From NCBI GenBank assembly GCA_035709005.1, contig DASTFB010000008.1:1-64000 (forward strand): 64,000 nt of DNA. Direction: 5' to 3'. Shown here in pieces: positions 8,941-17,098 of this stretch. The stretch comes from Candidatus Methylomirabilota bacterium. GTDB lineage: Bacteria > Methylomirabilota > Methylomirabilia > Rokubacteriales > CSP1-6. The position numbers were made by a program, and so were the translations under genes. A model generated the notes under the pieces. That model saw only the letters and a program-made list of their open reading frames with translations, ran no database searches and was not told the DNA's origin. Position 1 is the stretch's first letter. Each line of letters opens with the position of its first letter.

Positions 8941-10808
8941 CGCATCAGGAGGAAGCCGACCAGGGCCACCGCGCCGACGAGCATCGTCACGGCGTAGTTC
9001 ACCACGTACCCCGTCTGCAGGCGCCGGCCCGCCGCCGCTCCGGCCACCACGGCCCGGCCCACGCCGTTCACGATGCCGTCGATGATGCCGAGGTCCACCC
9101 GGTGCGCCAGGAACACCGAGAGCGCCTGCAGGGGACGGACGATGGCCCGGTCGTAGAGCTGATCGACGTAATAGGCGTTGAGCAGCAGCGCGTGCACCGC
9201 CGAGCGCGGGCGTCCGATGCTGTCCGCCCGCACGGGCGTCGCCAGGTAACGGAACCAGGCGACGACGATCCCGGAGGCTACCGCCGCGACGCTCAGGATG
9301 CCCAGCCCGAGCGTCAGCATGCCGCTACTCGCGGCCTCGTGCGCCGGGAAGACGGAAGCCAGGAACCGCTCGAAGCGGGTGCCGTGCGCCGAGGGCACGC
9401 CGACGGCCCAGCCCGCCACGAAGGTGAGGATGGCCAGCACCCCGAGGGGCAGCGTCATCACGCCTGGCGACTCGTGGACGTAGTGCACCACCTCCCGGGC
9501 CATCCGCGGGGGCCCGAAGAAGGCGAGGAAGATCAATCGAAAGGTGTAGAAGGCGGTCAGGAACGCGCCCAGGAGCAGCAGCACCCAGACCGCCGGGTCG
9601 TGCAGGAATGCGGCGTGCAGGATCTCGTCCTTGGAGAAGAACCCCGCCAGCGGGGGGACCCCGGCCAGGGCCGCCGCCCCCACCGTCATGGTGATGGTGG
9701 TCGTGACCATCTTGGGGGCCAGACCGCCCATCCGGCGCAGGTCCTGCTCGCCGCCGAGGCCGTGGATCACGCTGCCGGCGCCGAGAAAGAGCAGGGCCTT
9801 GAAGAACGCGTGCGTCACCAGATGGAAGATGCCGGCCGCGTAGGCGCCCAGTCCGACCGCCGCGAACATGTAGCCGAGCTGGCTGATCGTGGAGTAGGCC
9901 AGCACCCGCTTGATGTCCGTCTGCGCGAGCGCAACGGTCGCCGCGAAGAGCGCCGTCGCCACCCCGACCCACAAGACCACCTCCAGGGCAACCCCGGAGC
10001 GCTGGAAGATGGTGTGACTGCGGGCGACCATGTACACGCCGGCGGTCACCATGGTGGCCGCGTGGATCAGCGCCGACACGGGGGTGGGCCCCTCCATGGC
10101 GTCGGGCAGCCAGGTGTGCAACGGGAGCTGGGCCGACTTGCCGCAGGCGCCCATGAACAGCAGGAGCGCGATCCCCGTCGCCGTAGCCGGTGGAAGGTCA
10201 CCGGCCCGGGCGAACACCTCACCGTAGTCCAGGGTCCCGAGCGACACCCACAGCCACATCACGGCGAGGCCGAAGCCGAAATCGCCGACCCGGTTGACGA
10301 CGAACGCTTTCTTGCCGGCCTGGGCCGCGGCCGGGCGCGTGTACCAGAACCCGATCAACAGATACGAGCACAGGCCGACAGCTTCCCAGAACACGTAGAG
10401 GATCAGGAAGTTGCCGGCCAGCACCAGCATCGTCATGGAGAACACGAAGAGGTTCAGATACGCGAAGTACCGGGCGTAGCCCGGATCGTCGTGGATATAG
10501 CCGACCGAATACACGTGGATGAGGAAGCCGACGCCGGTCACGACGAGCAGCATGACCGCGGTGAGCGGGTCGACCAGCGCATTCACCGAGGTCTCGAACT
10601 CGCCGGCGGCGATCCAGGGAAAGAGCGCGGTGGTCGTTGCCGGAGCCCGCCACACGCGGGCGAACACGACACAGGCAGCGATGAAGGAGGCGGCGAGCGC
10701 GGGAACCGCGATCCAGTGGGCGCGCCGGCCGATGAAGCGTCCCCCGAGGATGTTGAGCAGCGCGCCGAGCAGCGGACATGCGGGAACTAACCAGACCGCC
10801 GTGGACAC
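8937..10808 (-). CDS. nuoL: NADH-quinone oxidoreductase subunit L
   Basis: A 623-residue distal proton-pumping subunit of complex I, with about 16 membrane helices and a C-terminal amphipathic/transmembrane extension. Diagnostic segments include YVFWEAVGLCSYLLIGFWY, the KSAQLPLHTWLPDAMEGPTPVSALIHAATMV region spread over residues ~225-255, and FFKALLFLGAGSVIHG. It starts with GTG at 10806-10808. A very good promoter with perfect TTGACA, 17-nt spacer and TAGAGT ends only 6 nt before that GTG, so the operon mRNA is probably leaderless. It is divergent from the M23 peptidase gene; no nuoK or nuoJ lies upstream. Confidence 0.95.
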   Translation of the reverse strand: MSTAVWLVPACPLLGALLNILGGRFIGRRAHWIAVPALAASFIAACVVFARVWRAPATTTALFPWIAAGEFETSVNALVDPLTAVMLLVVTGVGFLIHVYSVGYIHDDPGYARYFAYLNLFVFSMTMLVLAGNFLILYVFWEAVGLCSYLLIGFWYTRPAAAQAGKKAFVVNRVGDFGFGLAVMWLWVSLGTLDYGEVFARAGDLPPATATGIALLLFMGACGKSAQLPLHTWLPDAMEGPTPVSALIHAATMVTAGVYMVARSHTIFQRSGVALEVVLWVGVATALFAATVALAQTDIKRVLAYSTISQLGYMFAAVGLGAYAAGIFHLVTHAFFKALLFLGAGSVIHGLGGEQDLRRMGGLAPKMVTTTITMTVGAAALAGVPPLAGFFSKDEILHAAFLHDPAVWVLLLLGAFLTAFYTFRLIFLAFFGPPRMAREVVHYVHESPGVMTLPLGVLAILTFVAGWAVGVPSAHGTRFERFLASVFPAHEAASSGMLTLGLGILSVAAVASGIVVAWFRYLATPVRADSIGRPRSAVHALLLNAYYVDQLYDRAIVRPLQALSVFLAHRVDLGIIDGIVNGVGRAVVAGAAAGRRLQTGYVVNYAVTMLVGAVALVGFLLMR

Positions 10809-10814
10809 CGCGTC

Positions 10815-10843
10815 ACTCTAGCCACCGGGGGTGGCGGTGTCAA
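10815..10843 (-). promoter_or_regulatory. Sigma70-like promoter of nuoLMN, probably leaderless
   Basis: On the minus strand a perfect -35 hexamer TTGACA (10838-10843) is followed by a 17-nt spacer and the -10 hexamer TAGAGT (10815-10820). Only six bases (GACGCG) separate the -10 box from the nuoL GTG start, so the expected transcription start falls at the start codon. The spacer contains a perfect 6-bp inverted repeat, GCCACC-GGG-GGTGGC (10821-10835), which could be a repressor site. Transcription start is inferred, not observed. Confidence 0.65.
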
Positions 10844-10869
10844 GCAACGGAGCCGGAGACGCGGCGTGC

Positions 10870-10875
10870 TATGAT
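10870..10875 (+). promoter_or_regulatory. -10 box before the M23 peptidase gene
   Basis: TATGAT lies five bases before the GTG start codon at 10881. No ribosome-binding site fits between, so the transcript may be leaderless. I see no convincing -35 element at the matching distance. Confidence 0.45.
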
Positions 10876-10880
10876 GCATC

Positions 10881-12230
10881 GTGCCCCGGCGGTCTCGCGT
10901 AAAGCTCGGGTTGCTCCTGCTCGTGGTCCTGGTCCTGGCCGTCATGGGGGGCGTTTCCTACCTGATCTGGCGGCAATTCGTGCCCGGCGTCCGCGTCACC
11001 GGTGCGCCCCCCCGCGCGGTCGGCACGCGCACGTCGGTGAAGCTCCTGCTGGAGGCGGCGCGCGGCAACGTCGCCGGCGCCGAGCTCCGCCTCGTGCAGG
11101 GCGATGCCGTCACCGTCGTGAATCGCTACGAGGGCCAGCCGGCGCCACGGCTGGAGCTGGCGGCGACGCTGGCGCCGGGGGCCGACATCAAAGAGGGGGC
11201 GGGCCGGCTGGAGGTCTGGGCGGGCGACGACTTCTGGCGGCCGCTGCCGCGCACTCCACGCGCGGCCGCGAGCTATCCGGTGGTCGTCGATTTCACGCCG
11301 CCCAAGCTCGAGATCATCGCCAACACCCGTTACGTGGCGCCGGGTGGCGCCGGGCTGGTCGTGCTACGCGCCGGCGACGCGACCCGGGCCGACATCCGGG
11401 TGGGCACGTTCAGCTTCCCCACGTTCGCGTACGGGCCTCCCGGCACCCGGGTCGGACTCTTCGCCTTGCCTCACAACTTCGCCGGGGGCAGCCCGCTGAC
11501 CGTCAACGCCCTGGACGAGGCCGGCAACACCGCGGCCCGCGGGATCGCGACGGAAGTGCTGCCCCGGCGGTTCCGCCGTGACACGATCGACGTCAGCGAG
11601 GCCTTGCTGCAGGTCAAGGTGCCGGAGCTGTTGCCTCAGCACCCGGCCGGGCAGCCGCTCGTGGATGGTTTCCTGGTGATCAATCGCGATCAGCGTCGGC
11701 AGGCCGAGGAGGAAAAGCGGCGCCTGGCCAGGGGCACCGCCGACCGACCCCTGTGGAACGGGGCCTTCGTGCAGCCGAAGAACACGAAGGTCTTCTCGAA
11801 CTTCGCCGAGACGCGGACCTACCGGTACCAGGGGCGGACCATCGACACCCAGATCCACTTCGGCTACGACCTGGCCTCCACCAAGCAGGCGGCCGTCCCC
11901 GCTGCCAACACCGGCGTGGTCCTCTTCGCCGGCCCGCTCACCATCTACGGCAACGCGGTCATCATCGACCACGGGCTGGGCCTCATGACCCTTTACGGCC
12001 ATCTGTCGTCGATCGCGGTGAAAGTCGGCGACCAGGTGGCCAGGGGACAGCAGATCGGCCGCACAGGCACCACCGGTCTCGCCACCGGCGACCACCTGCA
12101 CTACGAGGTCCTCGTCCACGGCATCTCGGTGACGCCGCTCGAGTGGTGGGACGCCAAGTGGATCCGCGATCGGATCGGGGCGCCGCTGGCCAGCGCGGGC
12201 GTCACCGCCGCCGCGGCAGGTTCTCGCTAG
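10881..12230 (+). CDS. M23 family metallopeptidase (LytM/peptidoglycan endopeptidase-like)
   Basis: A 449-residue envelope protein with a C-terminal peptidase M23 domain that would cleave peptide cross-links in peptidoglycan or activate amidases. Residues 8-30 form a single hydrophobic membrane anchor (LGLLLLVVLVLAVMGGVSYL). The catalytic domain (about residues 320-430) shows HFGYDLA, the glycine-rich YGNAVIIDHGLGLMTLYGHL and HLHYEVLVHG, so the zinc ligands His/Asp/His are retained. The ~280-residue N-terminal part before it is unfamiliar and probably a beta-rich periplasmic domain. It starts with GTG five bases after a TATGAT box. It is convergent with the FAD reductase gene, from which it is separated by a short hairpin. 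Confidence 0.88.
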   Translation: MPRRSRVKLGLLLLVVLVLAVMGGVSYLIWRQFVPGVRVTGAPPRAVGTRTSVKLLLEAARGNVAGAELRLVQGDAVTVVNRYEGQPAPRLELAATLAPGADIKEGAGRLEVWAGDDFWRPLPRTPRAAASYPVVVDFTPPKLEIIANTRYVAPGGAGLVVLRAGDATRADIRVGTFSFPTFAYGPPGTRVGLFALPHNFAGGSPLTVNALDEAGNTAARGIATEVLPRRFRRDTIDVSEALLQVKVPELLPQHPAGQPLVDGFLVINRDQRRQAEEEKRRLARGTADRPLWNGAFVQPKNTKVFSNFAETRTYRYQGRTIDTQIHFGYDLASTKQAAVPAANTGVVLFAGPLTIYGNAVIIDHGLGLMTLYGHLSSIAVKVGDQVARGQQIGRTGTTGLATGDHLHYEVLVHGISVTPLEWWDAKWIRDRIGAPLASAGVTAAAAGSR

Positions 12231-12240
12231 GCCCCTAGCG
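12225..12240. terminator. Short hairpin between convergent genes
   Basis: CGCTAG-GCCC-CTAGCG is a perfect 6-bp inverted repeat that contains the stop codon of the M23 gene and ends two bases before the FAD reductase stop on the other strand. It could act as a bidirectional terminator, but lacks a U-tract. Confidence 0.35.
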
Positions 12241-12242
12241 CG

Positions 12243-13451
12243 TCAGGCCCTGGGAAACACCCGATTGCCGAGCAGCGCCCGCGGCGGCACGTAGTCGCCA
12301 GCGACGCCCAGCAAGAGATCGACCAGCGCGGGTCGCCTGGCCAGGAGATGCGCGACGAGGTCGGCGAGCCCGCGACGCCGGACGACGAATTGCAGCGCCC
12401 GGGTAAAGCGCTCCTTGCCTCCGAACGCCGCGCGGCGGGCCCGCTCGTAGCCGGCGAGCGCGGCCCACGACCAGTCGCCCAGGCGGAAGGCTCGCGTCGC
12501 GGTTTCGGCGACAAGCTCGGCCGCCCGCAAGGCGCTGAACACCCCTTCCCCGGTGAACGGGTCATAGAAGCCGGCGGCATCGCCCACCAGGAGCACACCA
12601 CCGTGTTGCGGCGGGGTGACCGTATAGGCCAGCGGCCCCATCGCCTGCACCGGCGCGCTCCAGGACGCGCCCGTCAGGCGCCGGGCCAGATGGCGGAGTT
12701 GCCTGATCCGCGCCGCGAAGAACGTGTCGAGCCGGTTGCTCCAGGGCGCGACGTGCTGCAGCGGCACGACCAGGCTCAGGTTGACCCGGTCCGGCCCCAG
12801 AGGGTTCAGGATGGCGTAGTCCGGCGGATCGACGAAGATCTCGCCGACGTCGCGGCAGTCGGCCAGTCCCCGGACATAGGCCACGAGCGCCATGCGTTGC
12901 AGCCGGTGGGGCCGGCGGCAGCCCAGCTGATGCGCGACCACCGAGCCGCGGCCATCGGCGCCGACGACGAGAGGGGCCCGCAGGGGCTGAGCGCGTCCGG
13001 CCGTGTCCACGGCGGTGACGCCAACCACTTGCCCGCCCTCCCAGAGCAGGTCGCTGACCCGCGCTTGTTCGCGGACGTCGACCGGAAGCGCGCGCAGGCG
13101 ATCCACCAGCACCGCATCCAGGATCGTGCGACTGAGGCCCAGAGCGTGATCACGATAGGGTCTGAAGGGGCCGACGGCATGGTAGCGACCGGTCACAACG
13201 GTGCCGTCGGGCGCGGTGATGCGCATGCCCACGAGCGGCGCCGCGCCGGCCAGGTCCACCGTCTTGAGCACCCCCAGCCGGTCGAGGATGCGCGCGGCCT
13301 CGGGGCTGAGGTACTCCCCGCAGAGCTTGGGCCGGGGAAACCGAGCCCGATCGAGCACCACGACTTCCAGTCCGCGCTCGGCGAGCAGGATGGCGGTGGC
13401 GGCGCCGGCCGGCCCCGCGCCCACGACGATGACGTCGAAGCTCGGGCTCAT
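12243..13451 (-). CDS. FAD-dependent oxidoreductase, geranylgeranyl reductase family
   Basis: A 402-residue flavoprotein of the geranylgeranyl reductase / PHBH-like superfamily. FAD-binding GxGxxG is at residues ~9-14 (VVGAGPAGAATAILLAERG), the PKLCGEYLSPEA segment near residue 40 is the family signature, and the second FAD contact is LLVGDAAGFYDPFTGEG near residue 280. It is the last gene of a three-gene set with a type III polyketide synthase and a methyltransferase, overlapping the latter by 4 nt (ATGA). The likely job is to reduce or hydroxylate the polyketide product, for example a quinone ring or an alkyl chain; the exact reaction is inferred from context. Confidence 0.85.
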   Translation of the reverse strand: MSPSFDVIVVGAGPAGAATAILLAERGLEVVVLDRARFPRPKLCGEYLSPEAARILDRLGVLKTVDLAGAAPLVGMRITAPDGTVVTGRYHAVGPFRPYRDHALGLSRTILDAVLVDRLRALPVDVREQARVSDLLWEGGQVVGVTAVDTAGRAQPLRAPLVVGADGRGSVVAHQLGCRRPHRLQRMALVAYVRGLADCRDVGEIFVDPPDYAILNPLGPDRVNLSLVVPLQHVAPWSNRLDTFFAARIRQLRHLARRLTGASWSAPVQAMGPLAYTVTPPQHGGVLLVGDAAGFYDPFTGEGVFSALRAAELVAETATRAFRLGDWSWAALAGYERARRAAFGGKERFTRALQFVVRRRGLADLVAHLLARRPALVDLLLGVAGDYVPPRALLGNRVFPRA

Positions 13452-14122
13452 GACGCCACCGCCACGACGCGCCCCAGCCAGGGGTAACGTCGCACGTCGA
13501 GATCTCTCACGCCGGCCCGGGAGGCGATCGACCGGAGCTCCTGCGGGGAATAGGCACGGCGGACCGAAAGCGGTCCGTCGTGGCGGGCGAACGGGTGGCG
13601 CGTGAACAGCCGCGTGACGAGCCACACCAGGGCCAGGGTGACGCGACTCCGCAGCAGATCGTTGATGACGACGCCCCGGCGGGCGGCCGCGCGCATCTCG
13701 GCGAGGCTTCGGGCGGCCGCGTCGGGCTCGAGGTGATGGAGCAGCAGCGACGAGGTCACGACGTCGGCGGCGCCCGGCCGAAACGGCAGCGCGCTGGCGT
13801 CCGCCCGCACTGCCGCCAGCCCCGGCCGCGGGCGAACCAGGCCGTCGCGGTCCACGACGATCGCGGCCAGCGCTCGGCCGCGGCGTCGGGCGTGGGCGAT
13901 CAGGCGCGTGGCCAGATCGCCCCGGCCGCCGCCCACGTCGATGATCCGCAGCGGCGCGCCGCGCGGGGCCGTGGCGATCAATCGGTCGATTGCCCGCTCG
14001 CTCAGGCGATAGCCACCGAACCAGCTGTTCAGACGATGGATGTCGGCGAGCGAGGCCTCGCGATCGGCTCGGAGCACCGGGCCATCCAGATGTTCGCGGG
14101 CGCCGTGTCGGCGAGACAGCAT
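13448..14122 (-). CDS. SAM-dependent methyltransferase (class I) in a type III PKS cluster
   Basis: A 224-residue class I methyltransferase. SAM-binding motif I is IDVGGGRGDLATRL near residue 60, followed by VVDRDG, DASALPF and the acidic DVVTSSLLLHHL motif IV. The N-terminal part (DIHRLNSWFGGYR) is an adapter seen in methyltransferases placed next to type III PKS genes. It starts 7 nt after the PKS stop and overlaps the FAD reductase by 4 nt, so the three proteins are surely co-expressed. Expected role: O- or C-methylation of the polyketide ring. The substrate cannot be read from the sequence. Confidence 0.82.
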   Translation of the reverse strand: MLSRRHGAREHLDGPVLRADREASLADIHRLNSWFGGYRLSERAIDRLIATAPRGAPLRIIDVGGGRGDLATRLIAHARRRGRALAAIVVDRDGLVRPRPGLAAVRADASALPFRPGAADVVTSSLLLHHLEPDAAARSLAEMRAAARRGVVINDLLRSRVTLALVWLVTRLFTRHPFARHDGPLSVRRAYSPQELRSIASRAGVRDLDVRRYPWLGRVVAVAS

Positions 14123-14129
14123 GGCTTCG

Positions 14130-15173
14130 TCACCAGCGCAGCAGGGCGCCCTCGGCCGTGAAGCCGGGGCCGAGCCCGATCATGAGGCCCCAATCGCCGG
14201 GCATCGGCGACGCGGCCCGCAGCGTCTCTTCGAGGACGAAGAGAATCGTCGCGGAGGACATGTTGCCGTACTTCCGCAGCACCGTCCGGGCATGCGTCAT
14301 TTCGTCCTCGCCGAGGCCGAGGAGGCCGGCCGCTCGCTCCAGCACCCGGCGGCCGGCCGAGTGCAGCACCCAGTAGCGGATGTCCTCCTGCTTGAGGCCC
14401 TGAGCCTCCATGAGCACCCGGGCCATGTCCTTGAGCATGGCTGGCCCGATCCGGCGCACCTCCTTGGACAGCACGATCCGGGGACGGCCGCCCGGGTATT
14501 CGAACCCCATCGCGTCGAGGTGCTCCGGGCGGAAGAGCGTCCGGTGGACCACGATGGCTGGTCCCGGGGCCTCGACGGTCAGGGCCAGGGCGCCGGCGCC
14601 ATCGGCGAAGATGGCGTGGGCCACCGCCGACTCCAGGCGGTGGTCCAGATAGTACGCCGCCGAGCAGATCTCGACGGCTACGACGAGCGCCCGGTGACTG
14701 GGAAAGGCCCGCAGGTGATTCCAGGCCTGCTGCAGGGCGACCATCGCCGACGCACACCCGGTGTCGCCGATGTGGGCGCGCTGGACATCGGGACGACAGC
14801 CCAGCCGTGCGACCAGGTGCGCATCCAAACTGGGAGTCAGCCGCCCGGTGCACGTCGTGGTCACCAGAAGATCGAGGTCGCCGACGCCCCAGCCCGCGCG
14901 CATCAGGGCCCGGCGCGCCGCCGCCTCTCCCAGCCCCAGCGCCCCCTCGGCGAACCGGGCTTGCATCTCGTCCACGGTCTCGTCGGGCTTGAACCGCGCG
15001 GGATCGATGCACAGGTACCGGCTCTCGATGTCGCTGCGCTCGAAGAAGCCGCGGCGCTGCGCATCGGCGTAGCCGGCCAGGGCGAGGAGGTCGGCCTGCG
15101 TGAAGCGATGCGGCGGCGAGGCCGTCGCCACCGCCGCAACCCGCGGATACGTCATGGGCGTCTCGCTCGACAT
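14130..15173 (-). CDS. Type III polyketide synthase (chalcone/stilbene synthase superfamily)
   Basis: A 347-residue homodimeric ketosynthase that condenses an acyl-CoA starter with malonyl-CoA without an acyl carrier protein. All three catalytic residues are visible: Cys in GDTGCASAM (near residue 138), His in YWVLHSAGRR and Asn in KYGNMSSATILF. The C-terminal GLGPGFTAEGALL loop is also canonical. The ATG at 15171-15173 (start MSSETPMTYP) fits the family length; further upstream the frame is unrelated. It heads a three-gene operon with a methyltransferase and an FAD reductase. Bacterial relatives make alkylpyrones, alkylresorcinols or naphthoquinone precursors; which applies here is open. Confidence 0.93.
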   Translation of the reverse strand: MSSETPMTYPRVAAVATASPPHRFTQADLLALAGYADAQRRGFFERSDIESRYLCIDPARFKPDETVDEMQARFAEGALGLGEAAARRALMRAGWGVGDLDLLVTTTCTGRLTPSLDAHLVARLGCRPDVQRAHIGDTGCASAMVALQQAWNHLRAFPSHRALVVAVEICSAAYYLDHRLESAVAHAIFADGAGALALTVEAPGPAIVVHRTLFRPEHLDAMGFEYPGGRPRIVLSKEVRRIGPAMLKDMARVLMEAQGLKQEDIRYWVLHSAGRRVLERAAGLLGLGEDEMTHARTVLRKYGNMSSATILFVLEETLRAASPMPGDWGLMIGLGPGFTAEGALLRW

Positions 15174-15230
15174 GGGAGGTTCGCGTAAGATTGGGTCGAC
15201 AGACCCGAGGATACTGCGAGGGCCCGTTCC

Positions 15231-15761
15231 ATGCCACTGTTCAGCTTCGAAGGAAAGCGCCCACGGGTGCATCCCTCTGCCTTCATCGCACCGACGGCCG
15301 TGTTGATCGGCGACGTCACCGTCGAAGCGAACGCATCGGTGTGGTACAACGCCGTCGTGCGCGCGGATTTCGGGCCGGTGGTCATCCGGCGCGGCGCCAA
15401 CGTCCAGGATTGCGCGGTCGTTCACGTCACCCCCGTGAATCCCGTGGAGATCGGCGCCGGCGCTACCGTGGGCCATACCTGCGTCATCCACGGCGCCGTG
15501 CTGGAGGACGAGGCGCTGGTCGGCAACGGCGCGACCGTGCTCGACGGCGCGCGCATCGGGGCGCGGGCCATGGTGGCGGCCGGGGCGCTGGTGACGCCCG
15601 GTACCGCCATCCCGGCCGACGTCCTGGCCGTGGGAGCGCCGGCACGAGTGAAGGGGCCGCTGGCCGGCACGGCCGCCGAGTTCTGGGTACGCGCCAATCC
15701 CAGCGGCTACCAGGCGCTGGCCCAGCGACACAAGGCCGGCGTCGGCCCCGTCGACGCATGA
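15231..15761 (+). CDS. Gamma-class carbonic anhydrase family protein
   Basis: A 176-residue left-handed beta-helix protein with hexapeptide repeats (ASVWYNAVVRADFGPVVIRRGANVQ and following), the fold of gamma-carbonic anhydrases and PaaY/YrdA-type proteins. Metal-ligand histidines are present in VVHVTP, VGHTCVIHG. It would hydrate CO2 or act as a thioesterase-like trimer in the cytoplasm. It starts with ATG 57 nt from the divergent PKS gene; its stop TGA overlaps the ATG of the VIT1-like gene by 4 nt, so the two are coupled. A weak GGATACT -10-like box is seen 15-20 nt upstream, but no clear SD. Confidence 0.9.
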   Translation: MPLFSFEGKRPRVHPSAFIAPTAVLIGDVTVEANASVWYNAVVRADFGPVVIRRGANVQDCAVVHVTPVNPVEIGAGATVGHTCVIHGAVLEDEALVGNGATVLDGARIGARAMVAAGALVTPGTAIPADVLAVGAPARVKGPLAGTAAEFWVRANPSGYQALAQRHKAGVGPVDA

Positions 15762-16450
15762 CGCTCATCCATCCCGAGCGACACTTCACCGGCAATCGCG
15801 CCGTCCGCGACCTGGTGCTGGGCATGGCCGACGGCCTCACCGTGCCCTTCGCGCTGGCCGCCGGGCTCAGCGGGGCCATCGACACCACGTGGATCATCGT
15901 GGTGGCCGGGCTCGCCGAGATCGCAGCCGGGGCCATCGCCATGGGGCTGGGCGGGTACCTGGCGGCGCGCAGCGATGCCGAGCACTACGAGAGCGAGCGG
16001 CGCCGGGAGCAGCGCGAGGTGCGCGACAAGCCCCAGGCCGAGGCCGCCGAGGTGTTCGCAGTGCTGGAGGCCTACGGCGTGAAGGCCGAAGCGGCGACAC
16101 CGCTCGTGCAGGCCCTGCAGCGCGACCCCGATCGGTGGGTGGACTTCATGATGCGCTTCGAGCTCGGGCTGGAGCGCCCGGACCCCCGGCGGGCGCTGCG
16201 CAGCGCCATCACCATCGGCGGCGCCTACGTCCTGGGGGGCCTCATCCCGCTGTGGCCGTACATGGTGATCGGGCACGTCATCACCGCGCTGACCGTCTCC
16301 TCGGCGGTGACCATCGTCGCCCTGCTCGTGTTCGGGTACGTCAAAGGACGGTTCACCGGCGCCCCACCCATCCCCAGCGCTCTGGGAACCGCCCTCATCG
16401 GCGGCGTCGCCGCCGGGGTGGCCTTCGCCATCGCCCAGGCCATCACCTGA
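15758..16450 (+). CDS. VIT1/CCC1-family transporter-like membrane protein
   Basis: A 230-residue protein of the VIT1/CCC1 (vacuolar iron transporter) family. It opens with RAVRDLVLGMADGLTVPFALAAGLSGA, the first helix signature, then a second helix rich in small residues (GLAEIAAGAIAMGLGGYLAA), a charged cytosolic metal-binding region with many Glu (residues ~70-130), and three more C-terminal helices. Family members move Fe(II) or Mn(II) out of the cytosol. It is translationally coupled to the gamma-carbonic anhydrase by an ATGA overlap and ends 15 nt from a convergent orphan gene. Confidence 0.85.
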   Translation: MTLIHPERHFTGNRAVRDLVLGMADGLTVPFALAAGLSGAIDTTWIIVVAGLAEIAAGAIAMGLGGYLAARSDAEHYESERRREQREVRDKPQAEAAEVFAVLEAYGVKAEAATPLVQALQRDPDRWVDFMMRFELGLERPDPRRALRSAITIGGAYVLGGLIPLWPYMVIGHVITALTVSSAVTIVALLVFGYVKGRFTGAPPIPSALGTALIGGVAAGVAFAIAQAIT

Positions 16451-16465
16451 TTCGGCCCGCGGCGG

Positions 16466-16984
16466 CTAGCTGACCCGCGTAACGACCTGCTCGTCCGAGA
16501 GCAGGGCGAAGATCCGGCGCAGCAACGTCTCGTGGTCGGCGATGTTGTGAGGGAACAGTCGCAGCTGGGTGAGGGTGATCAGGTCGACGGTGTGCAGAGC
16601 GTCCCCGCCGGCCGTCGCCATCGCCTGGAAGCACGAGCGCCCCGGCGCCGGATGGTCGGTGACCACGATGAGCTGGAGCATCGGACACCGACGGCGCGCG
16701 ATCGCGAACAGAGACGACCCTCGCCGTTGGCTCTCCAGCGCGATGAATGCTTCGACGAACGGCTTGTAGGTGACGCCCAGCGGCACCTCGCGCTCCACAC
16801 CATCGGCGTCGGGCACGTTGATGCTCAAGCGCGGGACGATGTCGTCGCGGACGAAGCGAAACCGTGCACGCTCGGGGAGGAGCGCCTTCACCTGGTAGCG
16901 AGCGCGGCGGAACATCGACTCCACCAGGGCCATCGCGATCCGGTCTTTGGCTTCGGTGACGTCCACGGTCACGACAGAGAGCAA
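16466..16984 (-). CDS. Conserved-looking hypothetical protein
   Basis: A 172-residue reading frame that I do not recognise. It has no signal peptide or membrane helix; composition is mixed alpha/beta (YQVKALLPERARFRF, CPMLQLIVVTDHP). Codon third positions are GC-rich as in neighbouring genes, and no other frame explains the region. The longest frame starts at TTG (16982-16984); GTG codons a few residues in, or the Met at residue 18, are alternatives. It faces the VIT1-like gene tail to tail and lies 114 nt downstream of the enoyl-CoA hydratase on the same strand, so it may be the tail of that transcription unit. Confidence 0.6.
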   Translation of the reverse strand: MLSVVTVDVTEAKDRIAMALVESMFRRARYQVKALLPERARFRFVRDDIVPRLSINVPDADGVEREVPLGVTYKPFVEAFIALESQRRGSSLFAIARRRCPMLQLIVVTDHPAPGRSCFQAMATAGGDALHTVDLITLTQLRLFPHNIADHETLLRRIFALLSDEQVVTRVS

Positions 16985-17098
16985 GAGGAGGGCCAGGGTC
17001 AGGCCGCCTGCGGCCTCGTCCTTTCAGCTAGTTGGGCGTCGGATCGGTGTCGTCGGGGTGTCAGCCTGGCAGGCGCCGATCGCGGGTCGACAGGGTTG

